Source of the DNA: a bacterium | GTDB taxonomy: Bacteria; Vulcanimicrobiota; Xenobia; Xenobiales; Xenobiaceae | Reading direction: 5' to 3' | NCBI GenBank assembly: GCA_022839105.1 | Contig: JALHDH010000045.1 | Span: 1-31,834, forward strand | DNA: 31,834 bases | Part shown: one piece after another, positions 8,401 to 15,288 of the stretch | Layout of the letters: each line of letters starts with the position of its first letter | Position numbering within the stretch: the stretch's first letter is position 1 | Notes under the pieces: model-generated | The model's database searches: none | Told to the model about the DNA's origin: nothing | What the model saw: the letters and a program-made list of their open reading frames with translations, nothing else | Position numbers and translations under genes: made by a program

Positions 8401-8818
8401 CTGCCTGGGGCGAAGTCGGAGCCTCCAAGGCCTCTTGAGAGGAGCCCAGAGGGTGGCCCATCACACCGAGACCCTGGTCCGCCAACCCGCCGGGGCCCGC
8501 CTGGCCTACCTGCGCTGCGTCCTGGGAAGGGCCTGCAGGAAGGGTGCCGGGACCATCGGGAGGAGCCTTGGGAGGACCGGGCTTCCCGCCGTCCCGCTCA
8601 CGGCCCGGGAGGACTACGCTCCCGGATTCTATCCAGGCGAACTCCTGCTTTTGCGGGCGCGCCATCAGGTGCCGATGCTGCGGGTCCAGCGGGCCCTGGG
8701 CTGGGAGGGCCACGCCGGCGCCGTGCGGGTCGTCGAGATCCCGGGGCTGCACGGAACCTCTCTGCTGGAGCCCCCGCTGGTAGAGAACGTGGCCGCAGCC
8801 CTGGGAGACCTGGGCTGA
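5468..8818 (+). CDS. Single-module NRPS: formyltransferase - adenylation - PCP - thioesterase
   Basis: 1116 residues, with four domains and no condensation domain. (1) Formyltransferase, residues 1-285: Asn89, His91 (NYHDGPLPRHAG) and Asp127 (KVDAGPI) reproduce the catalytic N-H-D spacing of methionyl-tRNA formyltransferase. (2) Adenylation, about 297-780: A3 IFTSGSTGEPKGV (434-446), A5 NNFGLTEATI, A7 YRTGD (661-665), A8 GRADRQVKVGGYRVE, A10 SPAGKVDR with Lys773. (3) Carrier protein: DQGGDSLAAL with phosphopantetheine Ser819. (4) Type I thioesterase, about 870-1116: GLSLGG with Ser940, Asp967 and His1095. An N-terminal F-A-T order is known from the initiation module of linear gramicidin synthetase LgrA; here the module ends in its own thioesterase. 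The expected product is an N-formylated (or side-chain formylated) amino acid released as acid, ester or amide. The ATG at 5468 overlaps the ATP-grasp stop; upstream in-frame codons are antisense-like shadow sequence. Confidence 0.9.
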   Translation: MADPFDFFLAGSTGLLVECGRALLERGHRVVGVWTAVPMDLPEPLAGLALEGELPNALQRRDFDYLLSVANPCLLDPEALARPRRLALNYHDGPLPRHAGRHAAARAILHGESQHGVTWHVMVPKVDAGPILVQELFPLDPDETAFSLHLKCFEAALRTFRRLLEGLEAGTLEPVAQDPGQRTFFPSTARLPQDGRLDWTRPARELSARVRSADFGPEPNDWGRCWFEGPAGPVEVAGLTVDPLPWIAPPGAILEATPEGLLVAAADRPVRLRGLQPWDGTWRPGLVLGSSRPPDPVPTRFAEVAARDPERPALLTEAEAWSYSRLDRESDRYAQALLGMGLVPGDLVAVMLERSPEMVAAALGVMKCGGTWLPLDPDTPRARLEGILAEAAPRALVARQDPGGWAWLSPERAARFPGDPWDVRIPPESLAYVIFTSGSTGEPKGVMVEHRALSWFLEVDVASHRLGPEDRVLQLCSPCFDSSVEEIFSALTCGAAVALRPPSPDPETLLDFCREHGLTVIGLFPGMFGPVLDAMESRGFPPSIRLVTTGGETVQAPDVQRWQAFFRDRGLRPPRLVNNFGLTEATIVSLACDLTERDVSSGLVPLGRPLPGTLVRVLDPDGAEALEGELFLGGPGLARGYLGRPELTGQRFLEIRGERLYRTGDRVRRLPHGELAFLGRADRQVKVGGYRVELEEIEATLRRHPRVRECAALLLPGGLLGAWVVPGEFSQPESEAPLDPVDLRTFLRRQLPAWMVPGRLEVVSDLPRSPAGKVDRQLLKTEPTVSSSGLEELVDLWREVLGRPEVHPDWDFFDQGGDSLAALRLCSRLQERHGAPVPLPTLARARTPRALAQALKRPVCFRHLQPLLRRPGETTLVFVHPLGGSAEIYRHLAGLLPGDSIGFQAMQESEHPSVEAMAERYLEELQACLPTGPFHLLGLSLGGLVAFEMACRLTRSGRRPGQVVLLDTAVPGHGRPLPCLGRSRSLQGLLRGAQRVAHHTETLVRQPAGARLAYLRCVLGRACRKGAGTIGRSLGRTGLPAVPLTAREDYAPGFYPGELLLLRARHQVPMLRVQRALGWEGHAGAVRVVEIPGLHGTSLLEPPLVENVAAALGDLG

Positions 8819-8823
8819 AGGGG

Positions 8824-8864
8824 GTGGGGGCTGCCGGAGCGTCCTCGGGCTGCCCCAGCCCCAC
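8824..8864. terminator. Bidirectional GC-rich hairpin between convergent genes
   Basis: GTGGGGGCTG (8824-8833) pairs with CAGCCCCAC (8856-8864) with one bulged G. The hairpin lies between the NRPS stop (8818) and the stop of the opposing ATPase gene (8864-8866), where a shared terminator is expected. There is no U-tract, so intrinsic termination would be of the GC-stem type or Rho-assisted. Confidence 0.45.
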
Positions 8865-9778
8865 TACCTTGCCGCCAAGGTCGAGGGCAGGTCCAGTTCC
8901 CGGGCCAGGACCCTCCAGACCTCGCCGGCGGCGCTCCAGGCCGCCGAGTCGGTCCGGGGCTGGAGTCGCGGGTCGGAGGACATGGCCTGCAGGGTTCCGG
9001 CGAAGACCGGGTCGTAGGGGATCTCGGCCCAGATCGGCAGGCCCTGGCCCTGGCAGGACTCGCGCAGGAGCCGGGCTCCCTCCGGGGCCAGGTCGGCCTT
9101 GTTCAGGACCACGCGGACCGGGATCCCGAAGCGCCGGGCCACCTGGACCAGCCGGTCCAGGTCGTGGACCCCCGAAAGGGTGGGCTCGGTGACGGCCAGG
9201 ACCAGGTCGGTGCTGGCCAGGGCGGCGATCAGGGGACAACCCGTTCCCGGGGGACCGTCGATCAGCAGCAGATCCGAGCCTCGGGCCTGGGCGGCCTCCA
9301 GCCCCAGCCGGCGCACCTCGGTGACCAGGCGGCCGGAGAGGTCCTGGCCCGGGCCCAACTGGCCGAAGGCGATGGGGCCTGTCCGGCACTGGCCCTGACA
9401 GGCCTCGCCGATGCAGGTCGGGAACCTCTCGATGGCCGCCGCGGGGCAGACCCGCACGCAGTGCCCGCAACCCTCGCACGACAGCGGATCCACCCGGAAG
9501 ACTCCGGGCTGGGGGTTCAGGATCGCCTCGAAGCGGCAGACCTCCTGGCATAGGCCGCAGCCCGTGCATTTCGCCTCGGAGACGACGGCCTTGCCTCCGC
9601 CCTGGAAGGCCGTGCAGGCCTGGGAGTGGACCTGCAGGGCCAAAGGCAGGTTGGAGGCCTCCACGTCGGCATCGGCCAGCGTGACCTCCAACTCGCGGGA
9701 GGCCATCCAGGCCAGGACGGCGGTCAGGGTCGTCTTGCCGGTGCCTCCCTTGCCCGAGGCGATGGCCACGCTCTTCAT
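8864..9778 (-). CDS. MinD/ParA-like P-loop ATPase with inserted 2x[4Fe-4S] ferredoxin domain (first of a pair)
   Basis: 304 residues. Deviant Walker A GKGGTGKTT is at residues 9-17, and the strand LADADVEASN matches the Mrp/MinD family. A ferredoxin insert carries two motifs, CTGCGLCQEVC (about 71-81) and CEGCGHCVRVC (about 100-110), followed by a further Cys group CIGEACQGQC. The Walker B-like strand is LLLIDGPPGTGCP (about 174-186). Related pairs of ferredoxin-containing MinD-like ATPases occur next to NifX-like proteins in anaerobes and are thought to act in iron-sulfur cluster or metal-cofactor transfer (family knowledge; exact role unproven). It is the last gene of the operon and its start overlaps the second ATPase gene by 4 nt. 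It probably forms a heterodimer with that protein. Confidence 0.9.
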   Translation of the reverse strand: MKSVAIASGKGGTGKTTLTAVLAWMASRELEVTLADADVEASNLPLALQVHSQACTAFQGGGKAVVSEAKCTGCGLCQEVCRFEAILNPQPGVFRVDPLSCEGCGHCVRVCPAAAIERFPTCIGEACQGQCRTGPIAFGQLGPGQDLSGRLVTEVRRLGLEAAQARGSDLLLIDGPPGTGCPLIAALASTDLVLAVTEPTLSGVHDLDRLVQVARRFGIPVRVVLNKADLAPEGARLLRESCQGQGLPIWAEIPYDPVFAGTLQAMSSDPRLQPRTDSAAWSAAGEVWRVLARELDLPSTLAAR

Positions 9779-10659
9779 GCCGAAACGACCTTCCCGGCCC
9801 GCAGCTCCCGCATGAGGCCGGGGATGGGCCTGAGCAGTTCACGGAACTCTGTGCATTCTTCCACCATCAGCCCACCCCGGGCGTAGGTCTCGGCCACCCT
9901 CCGGCTGAAGGGGATCCGGGCCACGATCGGGACCTCCCACTTCCGGCACAGGGCTTCGACCGAGGTGTCTCGGGGCACGTCCCGGTTGACCAGGACGGCC
10001 ATGGGCACGGCCAGATCGCGGCCCAGTCGCAGGCTCAGCTCCAGGTCGTGCAGGCCGAAGGCGGTCGGCTCGGTCACCAGCAGGAGGGCATCGGCCCCCC
10101 TCAGCGAGGCCACGGCGGCGCAGGCCACTCCCGGGGGAGAGTCCAGGATGACGGTCCGGGCCGGGAACTGCCCGGCGGTCCTGCGCGCCGCCTGGATCAC
10201 GTTGGGCGTCTTGACCTGCCCGATGTCCAGCCGGCCGGTGACCAGGATCAGGTTCTCCCGTCCGGCGGGCCGGAGGATTTCGACCTCTCCGACCCGCCGC
10301 GGGATTTCGCAGAGGGCTCCGGTCGGGCAGACCGCGACGCACACCCCGCAGGGATGGCAGAGATCCTCGAAGACCCGGGCCTGGCCCAGCATCCGGATGG
10401 CTCCGAAGGCACAGGCGTCCCGACACAGACCGCAGGCGGTGCAGCGGGTGGCCTCGACCTGGGCGATCGGGACCTCGACGGGATGGGTCTTCCGGGGGCC
10501 TTGGGGGAAGAAGAGATGGTCGTTGGGGGCCTCGGCGTCACAGTCCACCAGGACGGTGAGCCCTTCCTCCTCCGCGGACAGGACGCCGAGATTGGTCGAG
10601 ATCAGCGTCTTGCCGGTGCCTCCCTTGCCCGAGGCGATCGCCAGGGTGAACTCTGCCAT
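9775..10659 (-). CDS. MinD/ParA-like P-loop ATPase with 2x[4Fe-4S] ferredoxin domain (second of a pair)
   Basis: 294 residues. P-loop ASGKGGTGKTLIS lies near residues 9-21; the final residue after GKT is Leu where its partner has Thr. DCDAEAPN follows at about 39-46. Ferredoxin motifs are CTACGLCRDAC (about 74-84) and CHPCGVCVAVC (about 97-107). Strand VILDSPPGVACA resembles the Mrp switch region. It overlaps the partner ATPase at ATGA and begins 8 bp after the NifX-like gene, so the three are one transcription unit. The two ATPases are clearly paralogous in layout but diverged, as expected for partners in a heterodimer. Confidence 0.9.
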   Translation of the reverse strand: MAEFTLAIASGKGGTGKTLISTNLGVLSAEEEGLTVLVDCDAEAPNDHLFFPQGPRKTHPVEVPIAQVEATRCTACGLCRDACAFGAIRMLGQARVFEDLCHPCGVCVAVCPTGALCEIPRRVGEVEILRPAGRENLILVTGRLDIGQVKTPNVIQAARRTAGQFPARTVILDSPPGVACAAVASLRGADALLLVTEPTAFGLHDLELSLRLGRDLAVPMAVLVNRDVPRDTSVEALCRKWEVPIVARIPFSRRVAETYARGGLMVEECTEFRELLRPIPGLMRELRAGKVVSA

Positions 10660-10667
10660 GCCGACCT

Positions 10668-11057
10668 CTAGTGGTGGTGGCCGCCGCCACCGCAGGCATG
10701 CTGGAGGTCCATCATGGGGATCTTCCCCTCCAGGAACAGGTTCACCGCATCCTTCACCAGGGGGGTCTGGTTCTCGAAGTAGACCCGGATGCCCACGTCC
10801 TGGAAGCCTTGCAGGGGGCGAGCCCCCATTCCGGCGGCCAGCAGGGCGTTCACCCCGTTGGAGGCCAGCAGGTTGACCGGGCGCAGGCAGCCGCCCTCCT
10901 GGTGGGGAGGGTTGTCGAGGATGCGGACCCCGACCACCTCCTGGCCGTCGATCTCCACCAGGGTGAAGCAGTCACAGTGTCCGAAGTGGCCCGAGCGCTG
11001 GCTCTCCAGCCCTCCCTGGCCTTGCGATGGGACTCCCAGGATCCTCTTTTCCGACAT
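10668..11057 (-). CDS. NifX/NifB-family dinitrogenase iron-molybdenum cofactor-binding protein with His/Cys tail
   Basis: 129 residues. The family core is visible: GVPSQGQGGLESQRSGHFGH (about residues 8-27), then D-C-F-T-L-V-E-I, NPPHQEGGCLRP, a helix LLASNGVNALLAAGMG, and VYFENQTPLVKDAVNLFLEG. The C-terminus is a metal-binding tail, HACGGGGHHH. Members of this family bind iron-sulfur or Fe-Mo precursor clusters and, outside nitrogen fixers, occur beside ferredoxin-type MinD ATPases, as here. The ATG at 11057 is chosen because GAGGAGAG lies a few nt upstream; the open frame extends further up but has no ribosome-binding site there. No nif structural genes are in the window. Confidence 0.87.
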   Translation of the reverse strand: MSEKRILGVPSQGQGGLESQRSGHFGHCDCFTLVEIDGQEVVGVRILDNPPHQEGGCLRPVNLLASNGVNALLAAGMGARPLQGFQDVGIRVYFENQTPLVKDAVNLFLEGKIPMMDLQHACGGGGHHH

Positions 11058-11097
11058 GGTCTCTCTCCTCGATCGGTTCGATGGGTTGGGGTGGGGT

Positions 11098-11940
11098 TCA
11101 GCCGAGCCCCTGGTGGCCATCGCCCTGGCCCAGGGGGGCCAGACGACCGGCCGACCAGGCCTCCAGGGCTTCGCGGGCGGTCATGCCGGTCCCGTCGAAT
11201 CCTTCGATTCCAGACTCGTGCAGGGCCCGGAAGGCCTTGGGCCCCAGGTGTCCGGTCAGGACGACTCGGACCCGGTGCTCCAGCACCTTCTCGGCGGCGC
11301 CCAGTCCGGCCCCCTGCATGGCCTGCTGGTTGGCGCGGTTGTCCACCACCTCGACCTGCCGACCCTCCGGGTCGACGATCAGCAGGTAGCTGGCCCGGCC
11401 GAAGCGCTCGTCCAGGCGGTCGTCCAGGGTGGGGCCCAGGGCCGAGATGGCCACGCGGGTTGAGGGCGACCGTGCGGGCGTGGTGGCCGTCCGTGCGGCG
11501 GGATCCGGGCCTGGCTCTGCCGTCGGTGCGGGCTCTTCGCCCAGGGCCTCTTCCAAGGCCTGGGCCAGAAGGCCGAAGACCTGCTGGCGTTCGCGCAGGC
11601 GATCCTTCCAGTCAGCGGCCAGTTCGCGCCCTTCCAGGGTGATCTGGTAGTCCCGGCGCTGGGGGCCCGAGTCGCCAGCCAGCCAGGTCGAGGCCACGAA
11701 GCCCTCGTCCTCCAGGCGGCGCAGGACCCGATACAGCCCGCCCGGATCGACCTCCAGGCTCCCCGCCGTCATCTCGGCGATCCGCCGGCGCAGGTCATAG
11801 CCGTGGGCTTTGCTGCCCAGGAGGGCGGCTAGGGCAGCCGCTTCCACCAGGGCTCCGCGTCCACCCCCGCCGGTCTCCCGGCGGCAGCATCCTCCGCCTC
11901 CGCGGTGGCGCCGACCCCCGCGTCCATCGTCTTGGTTCAT
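11098..11940 (-). CDS. PadR-type transcription regulator fused to a NifX-like cofactor-binding domain
   Basis: 280 residues. A Gly/Arg-rich N-terminus with a Cys-Cys pair (residues 18-19) precedes a winged-helix PadR domain, about 31-115: ALVEAAALAALL, HGYDLRRRI, GGLYRVLRRLEDEGFV and RRDYQITLEGREL. A Pro/Ala linker (about 130-160) leads to a NifX-like domain, about 160-270: VAISALGPTLDDRLDERFGR, YLLIVDPEG, VVDNRANQQAMQGAGLGA, VVLTGHLGPKAFRAL. The downstream operon encodes the free NifX-like protein and two cluster-handling ATPases. The likely role is a repressor whose DNA binding responds to a metal cluster held by its C-terminal domain, controlling its own operon (inference). The start has GGAGG just upstream and a near-consensus promoter 40 bp further. 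Confidence 0.85.
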   Translation of the reverse strand: MNQDDGRGGRRHRGGGGCCRRETGGGGRGALVEAAALAALLGSKAHGYDLRRRIAEMTAGSLEVDPGGLYRVLRRLEDEGFVASTWLAGDSGPQRRDYQITLEGRELAADWKDRLRERQQVFGLLAQALEEALGEEPAPTAEPGPDPAARTATTPARSPSTRVAISALGPTLDDRLDERFGRASYLLIVDPEGRQVEVVDNRANQQAMQGAGLGAAEKVLEHRVRVVLTGHLGPKAFRALHESGIEGFDGTGMTAREALEAWSAGRLAPLGQGDGHQGLG

Positions 11941-11979
11941 GGGACCTCCAGGTGCACAGCTCTTCTAGGTGTCGGATGC

Positions 11980-12007
11980 ATTATATGTCTTCAACACGTA
12001 GTGTCAA
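11980..12007 (-). promoter_or_regulatory. Near-consensus sigma70 promoter of the PadR-NifX / ferredoxin-ATPase operon
   Basis: On the minus strand TTGACA (12007-12002) is followed after 16 nt by TATAAT (11985-11980), both perfect matches to the housekeeping consensus. The start codon at 11940 leaves a leader of roughly 30 nt. Such a strong promoter fits a gene set kept silent by a repressor. Confidence 0.8.
11994..12004. promoter_or_regulatory. Candidate operator: dyad ACAC-N3-GTGT at the -35 box
   Basis: ACAC-GTA-GTGT at 11994-12004 is a perfect dyad that overlaps the -35 hexamer of the operon promoter, where a bound repressor would block RNA polymerase. The encoded PadR-family protein is the obvious candidate ligand (inference). 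PadR operators are usually longer, so neighbouring bases, including the GACAC repeat near 11970, may take part. Confidence 0.4.
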
Positions 12008-12061
12008 GGCTGGGGGGCTCCAGGGGGATTCAGGGGGCTGGTGCCCTGCTCCGATCTTCCG

Positions 12062-12574
12062 CTATCTCGGCTGGGCTTCGAGGGGCTCCCGCAGTTCCAG
12101 GGGTTGGAGGTCTTCGTCCCGCAACCCGACCAGGACGAGCACTCCCGCGGGCGTGACGCGGAACTCGGCGAATCGGGCCTGCGAGTAGAATCCGGCCTGT
12201 CCTTCCTGGAAGAAGAAGGACTCGGCTCCCAGTTGGATGCGCCCGCCCCGGATGCGATAGCGCAGGAAGCGCTCGTCTCCTTCCAGCGGTTCGCCCTGGT
12301 CACGGCGCACGAAGCCCGCCACCCCGCGTTCGTCGGCTCGCACCACCAGGCGTCCGTCCCGAGGCCAGTCCGGGGCCGGAGGCTGCAGGTCCCGGGTCAG
12401 GGCGTAGTCCAGGCGCATGTAGTCCCCCTGGATCAGCGAACGGGGGTCCACCGGGGCCAACTCCAGGAAGAGGCGGGTCCCCTCCCTCAAGAGCAGTTCC
12501 TTCTGGAGGACCAGGCCGTTCAGCACCGCCAGGATCAGGAACAGGCCTGCCAGGAGGCCTTGACGCCGGCTCAT
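12062..12574 (-). CDS. GDYXXLXY-family membrane-anchored protein
   Basis: 170 residues. One N-terminal membrane helix (about residues 6-24, GLLAGLFLILAVLNGLVL) is followed by an extracytoplasmic beta-rich domain. That domain carries the family signature GDYMRLDY (residues 50-57) and a later RYRIRGGRIQLGAESFFFQEG segment. The function of the family is unknown. In many bacteria it follows DUF2157 and DUF4401 proteins, exactly as here, and all three genes overlap by ATGA junctions, so they very likely form one membrane complex. The start at 12574 overlaps the DUF4401 stop. Confidence 0.9.
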   Translation of the reverse strand: MSRRQGLLAGLFLILAVLNGLVLQKELLLREGTRLFLELAPVDPRSLIQGDYMRLDYALTRDLQPPAPDWPRDGRLVVRADERGVAGFVRRDQGEPLEGDERFLRYRIRGGRIQLGAESFFFQEGQAGFYSQARFAEFRVTPAGVLVLVGLRDEDLQPLELREPLEAQPR

Positions 12575-13611
12575 GAGCACCTCCGCAGCAGGGCCCGCAG
12601 GCCCAGGAGAAGGGCCCCGCTGCCCATGAGGAGGCCGCTCTTCTCCAACAGGGACACGTTCATGTTGTAGTAGAAGGCCGCCAGGAAGAAGAGCAGGAAG
12701 CTCCAGGCCAGGCCCAGCAGCCCCCGCTCTCCGGACCGGAAGCCCAGCACCAGGGTGCCTGCTGCGGCCATGACCCCCGGGGCCGAGGACGTGGCCAGGC
12801 CCAGGAGGAGCACGAAGCCCATGACCGCCAGGCCAGGCCCCGAGCGCCGGCGTTCTCCCAGCAGGCACCAGGCCATCAGCAGGACCCCGGCCCCCAGCGC
12901 GGTGCTGGACAGGTTGCCGGAGGGATGCAGCTCGAAGGGGTCGGCCAGGGCCAGAGCCAGCAGGGTGAAGGCCGAGAAGACCAGGCCGTAGCCCACCGGG
13001 CCGACGGCCTGGGGGAAACGGCCCGAAAGCAGGACTGGCCGATGCCACCAGAGCAGGCCGGCCGCCACGGCGCTCAGCAGGAAGGCCAGCTCGTCGCCTC
13101 GGGGGATCTTCCAATGCAGCATCAGGGCCAGCAGGGCAGCCACCGCGAAGCCCGAGGCCAGGAAGCGGGCCACCGCGTCGGGGAAGAAGGCCACGCTGAA
13201 GGCCTGGACCACAAGGACGATTCCGGCCGTGACCGGGAGGCTTTCGGTCCCCTCGCCCACGCCGAAGACCACCAGCAACTGTCCCACCAGCCAGCCGGCC
13301 AGGGCCGACTGTTGCAGGAAGTCCGAGCCCGCTGCCGCGGGGCTGCGCCGCAGGGCTCCGGCCCCGACCAGCACGAACGCTCCGAAGAAGGCCGCCCCCA
13401 GGTCTTCGGGGACCATCTCGACCATGAAGAGGAAGGCCACCAGGAACCCCGAGGCCACCCAGGCGCCGCAGCCCACCAGCAGCCGGACGAACCAGGGCGC
13501 CGAGTGTCGCTCCCCCTGGTCCCCGACGGCCAGCAATCCGGACACGGCTTCCGGGTCGAGCAGGCTCTCGCGGCCCAGTTGGCGCAGCACCTCCAGCAGC
13601 GGCGGCCTCAT
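12571..13611 (-). CDS. DUF4401 polytopic membrane protein
   Basis: 346 residues. A soluble N-terminal stretch of about 35 residues precedes many hydrophobic helices (about 9-10), beginning APWFVRLLVGCGAWVASGFL. The C-terminal section reads LAWSFLLFFLAAFYYNMNVSLL followed by a basic end. The YYNMNVSLLEKSG..M segment and the position between DUF2157 and GDYXXLXY proteins identify the family. No enzymatic motif is visible. The ATG at 13611 overlaps the DUF2157 stop. Confidence 0.87.
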   Translation of the reverse strand: MRPPLLEVLRQLGRESLLDPEAVSGLLAVGDQGERHSAPWFVRLLVGCGAWVASGFLVAFLFMVEMVPEDLGAAFFGAFVLVGAGALRRSPAAAGSDFLQQSALAGWLVGQLLVVFGVGEGTESLPVTAGIVLVVQAFSVAFFPDAVARFLASGFAVAALLALMLHWKIPRGDELAFLLSAVAAGLLWWHRPVLLSGRFPQAVGPVGYGLVFSAFTLLALALADPFELHPSGNLSSTALGAGVLLMAWCLLGERRRSGPGLAVMGFVLLLGLATSSAPGVMAAAGTLVLGFRSGERGLLGLAWSFLLFFLAAFYYNMNVSLLEKSGLLMGSGALLLGLRALLRRCS

Positions 13612-14627
13612 GACGACCTCCCCGCCCGGCGCAGCCAGGCCGCGGCCCCCGCCACCTGGGCCAGGACCAGGAACCCGATCAGCAGCACCCCGGCCTCCTG
13701 GGTTTCCGACTCTTCGAGCAGGACCCGGGAGGCGGTCACCGTCACCACCGAGATGGCCGCCGCCAGGCCGGCTGCGGGCTGGAAGAGGTCCCTCTCACGC
13801 GGTCGGAGCAGTCGGAAGATCGCCATCAGCAGGGCGGCCAGGAAGACCGGCCCCAACCAGGGGCCTTCGAAGCGGGAATCCAGGATGGCCATCCAACTGG
13901 GGACGGCGGCGTAGAAGAGGCACAGGGCGGCCAGGGCCCGGCTGACCCAGGAGCTGGTCAGGGGGCCGGGATTCCGGCGTCGGAAGAACTCCCAGGCTCC
14001 CCAGGCCAGGCTGTTGGCGGCGCATGCCCAAAGGTAGAAGGACGTCGAGTCCCACGGGTCGGTTCCCGCCAACTGGTCCCAGGCCAGCCAGGCCGTCAGG
14101 TTGCCCAGGCCCAGCAGCAGAAGCCAGAGGACGGGGTTCCGTCCGACCAGGACCCAGGGGAGGATCAGGAGGCCCCAGGCCAGGAAGAGGTTCCAGGCAT
14201 CGGCCCCGGTCTGGTAGATCTGGCCATAGACGCCCAGCAGCGGGCCCACCAGGGCCGCCCCCACGGTCAGGAGGACCTGCCCCGCCAGGCGCTCGGGGCC
14301 CAGGCGCCAGGCTCCCAGGGCGGCCAGGACCACCGCCGCCTCCACCAGTCCCAAGCGGGCCAGGCGTCCCAGGGCCTGCCAGTTGGAGGCCACGAAGAAC
14401 AGGACGCCCGAGGTGGCCAGCAGCCCCCCCAGGAAGAGCAGCGTGCGGTCCAGGAAGCGTGCCCAGGCCTCGGGGGCAGGGGAGGGCAGGGCCAGTTCCA
14501 GGGCCCTGCGGATCGCCTCGGGCCCCACGTCTGGATGCCCCCTCAGGGCCAGGATGGCCTCCGGGGTGGCGGGGACCAGGTCGGCTTCGTCAACACGCGA
14601 AGCGTTGTTCTCAGGCTCTTCTTCCAT
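13608..14627 (-). CDS. DUF2157 polytopic membrane protein
   Basis: 339 residues. A cytosolic N-terminal segment (1-75, rich in Glu and Ala) precedes the DUF2157 core: RTLLFLGGLLATSGVLFFVA then SNWQALGRLARLGLVE, followed by paired hydrophobic helices to the C-terminus. Motifs such as GVYGQIYQTGADAWNLFLAW are typical of the family. It is the first gene of the DUF2157-DUF4401-GDYXXLXY operon. The ATG at 14627 follows a GGGGGG ribosome-binding site. A start 14 codons upstream is possible but has no such site. The biological role is unknown. Confidence 0.87.
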   Translation of the reverse strand: MEEEPENNASRVDEADLVPATPEAILALRGHPDVGPEAIRRALELALPSPAPEAWARFLDRTLLFLGGLLATSGVLFFVASNWQALGRLARLGLVEAAVVLAALGAWRLGPERLAGQVLLTVGAALVGPLLGVYGQIYQTGADAWNLFLAWGLLILPWVLVGRNPVLWLLLLGLGNLTAWLAWDQLAGTDPWDSTSFYLWACAANSLAWGAWEFFRRRNPGPLTSSWVSRALAALCLFYAAVPSWMAILDSRFEGPWLGPVFLAALLMAIFRLLRPRERDLFQPAAGLAAAISVVTVTASRVLLEESETQEAGVLLIGFLVLAQVAGAAAWLRRAGRSS

Positions 14628-14844
14628 CACGACCCCCCTGGCTCGGGATTCTTTCGACCCGGCACACATCTCGCCTCCTCGCCTCCGGCCCTGCGCACTC
14701 GCGCAGCCTCCGGAACTCCACCGGGTGACCCTCCCGACCTCCGCAAGCGGAAACTTCCCGGCAACACCTCACCCCCCGCCCGGAGGAGTAGACTGAGCGG
14801 GGTGGCAGCCGGCACGCGGACCTGGGTGGAATTCCAAGAGAGAG

Positions 14845-15288
14845 ATGTTGATTCCCATGCGAGTCTTCCGAAGCCGGTGGACCCTGTTGGTCCTGGCCGG
14901 CATCCTTCTGACCCTGCCGCTGGTGCCTCGGGCGCTTCAGGCCGCCGAGGCCGCCTGGAAGGTCCTCTTCAACGGGCATCCCTCCAAGGCCCAGGTGGTG
15001 GAGATCGAGGGCCGTCCCTTCGTCCCTGTCAGCTTCCCCGTCGAGGCGGGTGAGACCGTCTGGGAAGTCACCCTGAAGACCGATCCGGCCGGGCGCACCG
15101 TGCAGATCCTGCGCCAGCGCAAGGCCCCTCCCCGCCGCGCGGACGAGACCTGCCGCATCTGCGAGGGCGACGGCGATTGCCACTCCTGCTATCCCACCGG
15201 GTCCGGCGTGAACACCGCGGATCTGCCCTGCATCGTGTGCAACGGCACCGGCGAGTGCGATTATTGTCGCGGCTCCGGGCACAAGTAG
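14845..15288 (+). CDS. Small secreted protein with DnaJ-like zinc-finger CxxCxGxG repeats
   Basis: 147 residues. A signal peptide (basic start, hydrophobic core about 13-30, cleavage expected after ALQA near residue 33) is followed by a 70-residue beta-type domain. The C-terminal cysteine-rich part has two arms, CRICEGDGDCHSCYPTGSG (about 103-121) and CIVCNGTGECDYCRGSG (about 129-145). They resemble the zinc-binding repeats of DnaJ, each with two CxxC pairs. It is exported, so metal binding or disulfides outside the cytoplasm are expected. The stop lies inside the start region of the CHAT gene (25 bp overlap), which indicates co-translation. No family name recognised. The ATG at 14845 is preceded by AAGAGAGAG; a second in-frame ATG at 14857 is possible. 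Confidence 0.8.
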   Translation: MLIPMRVFRSRWTLLVLAGILLTLPLVPRALQAAEAAWKVLFNGHPSKAQVVEIEGRPFVPVSFPVEAGETVWEVTLKTDPAGRTVQILRQRKAPPRRADETCRICEGDGDCHSCYPTGSGVNTADLPCIVCNGTGECDYCRGSGHK

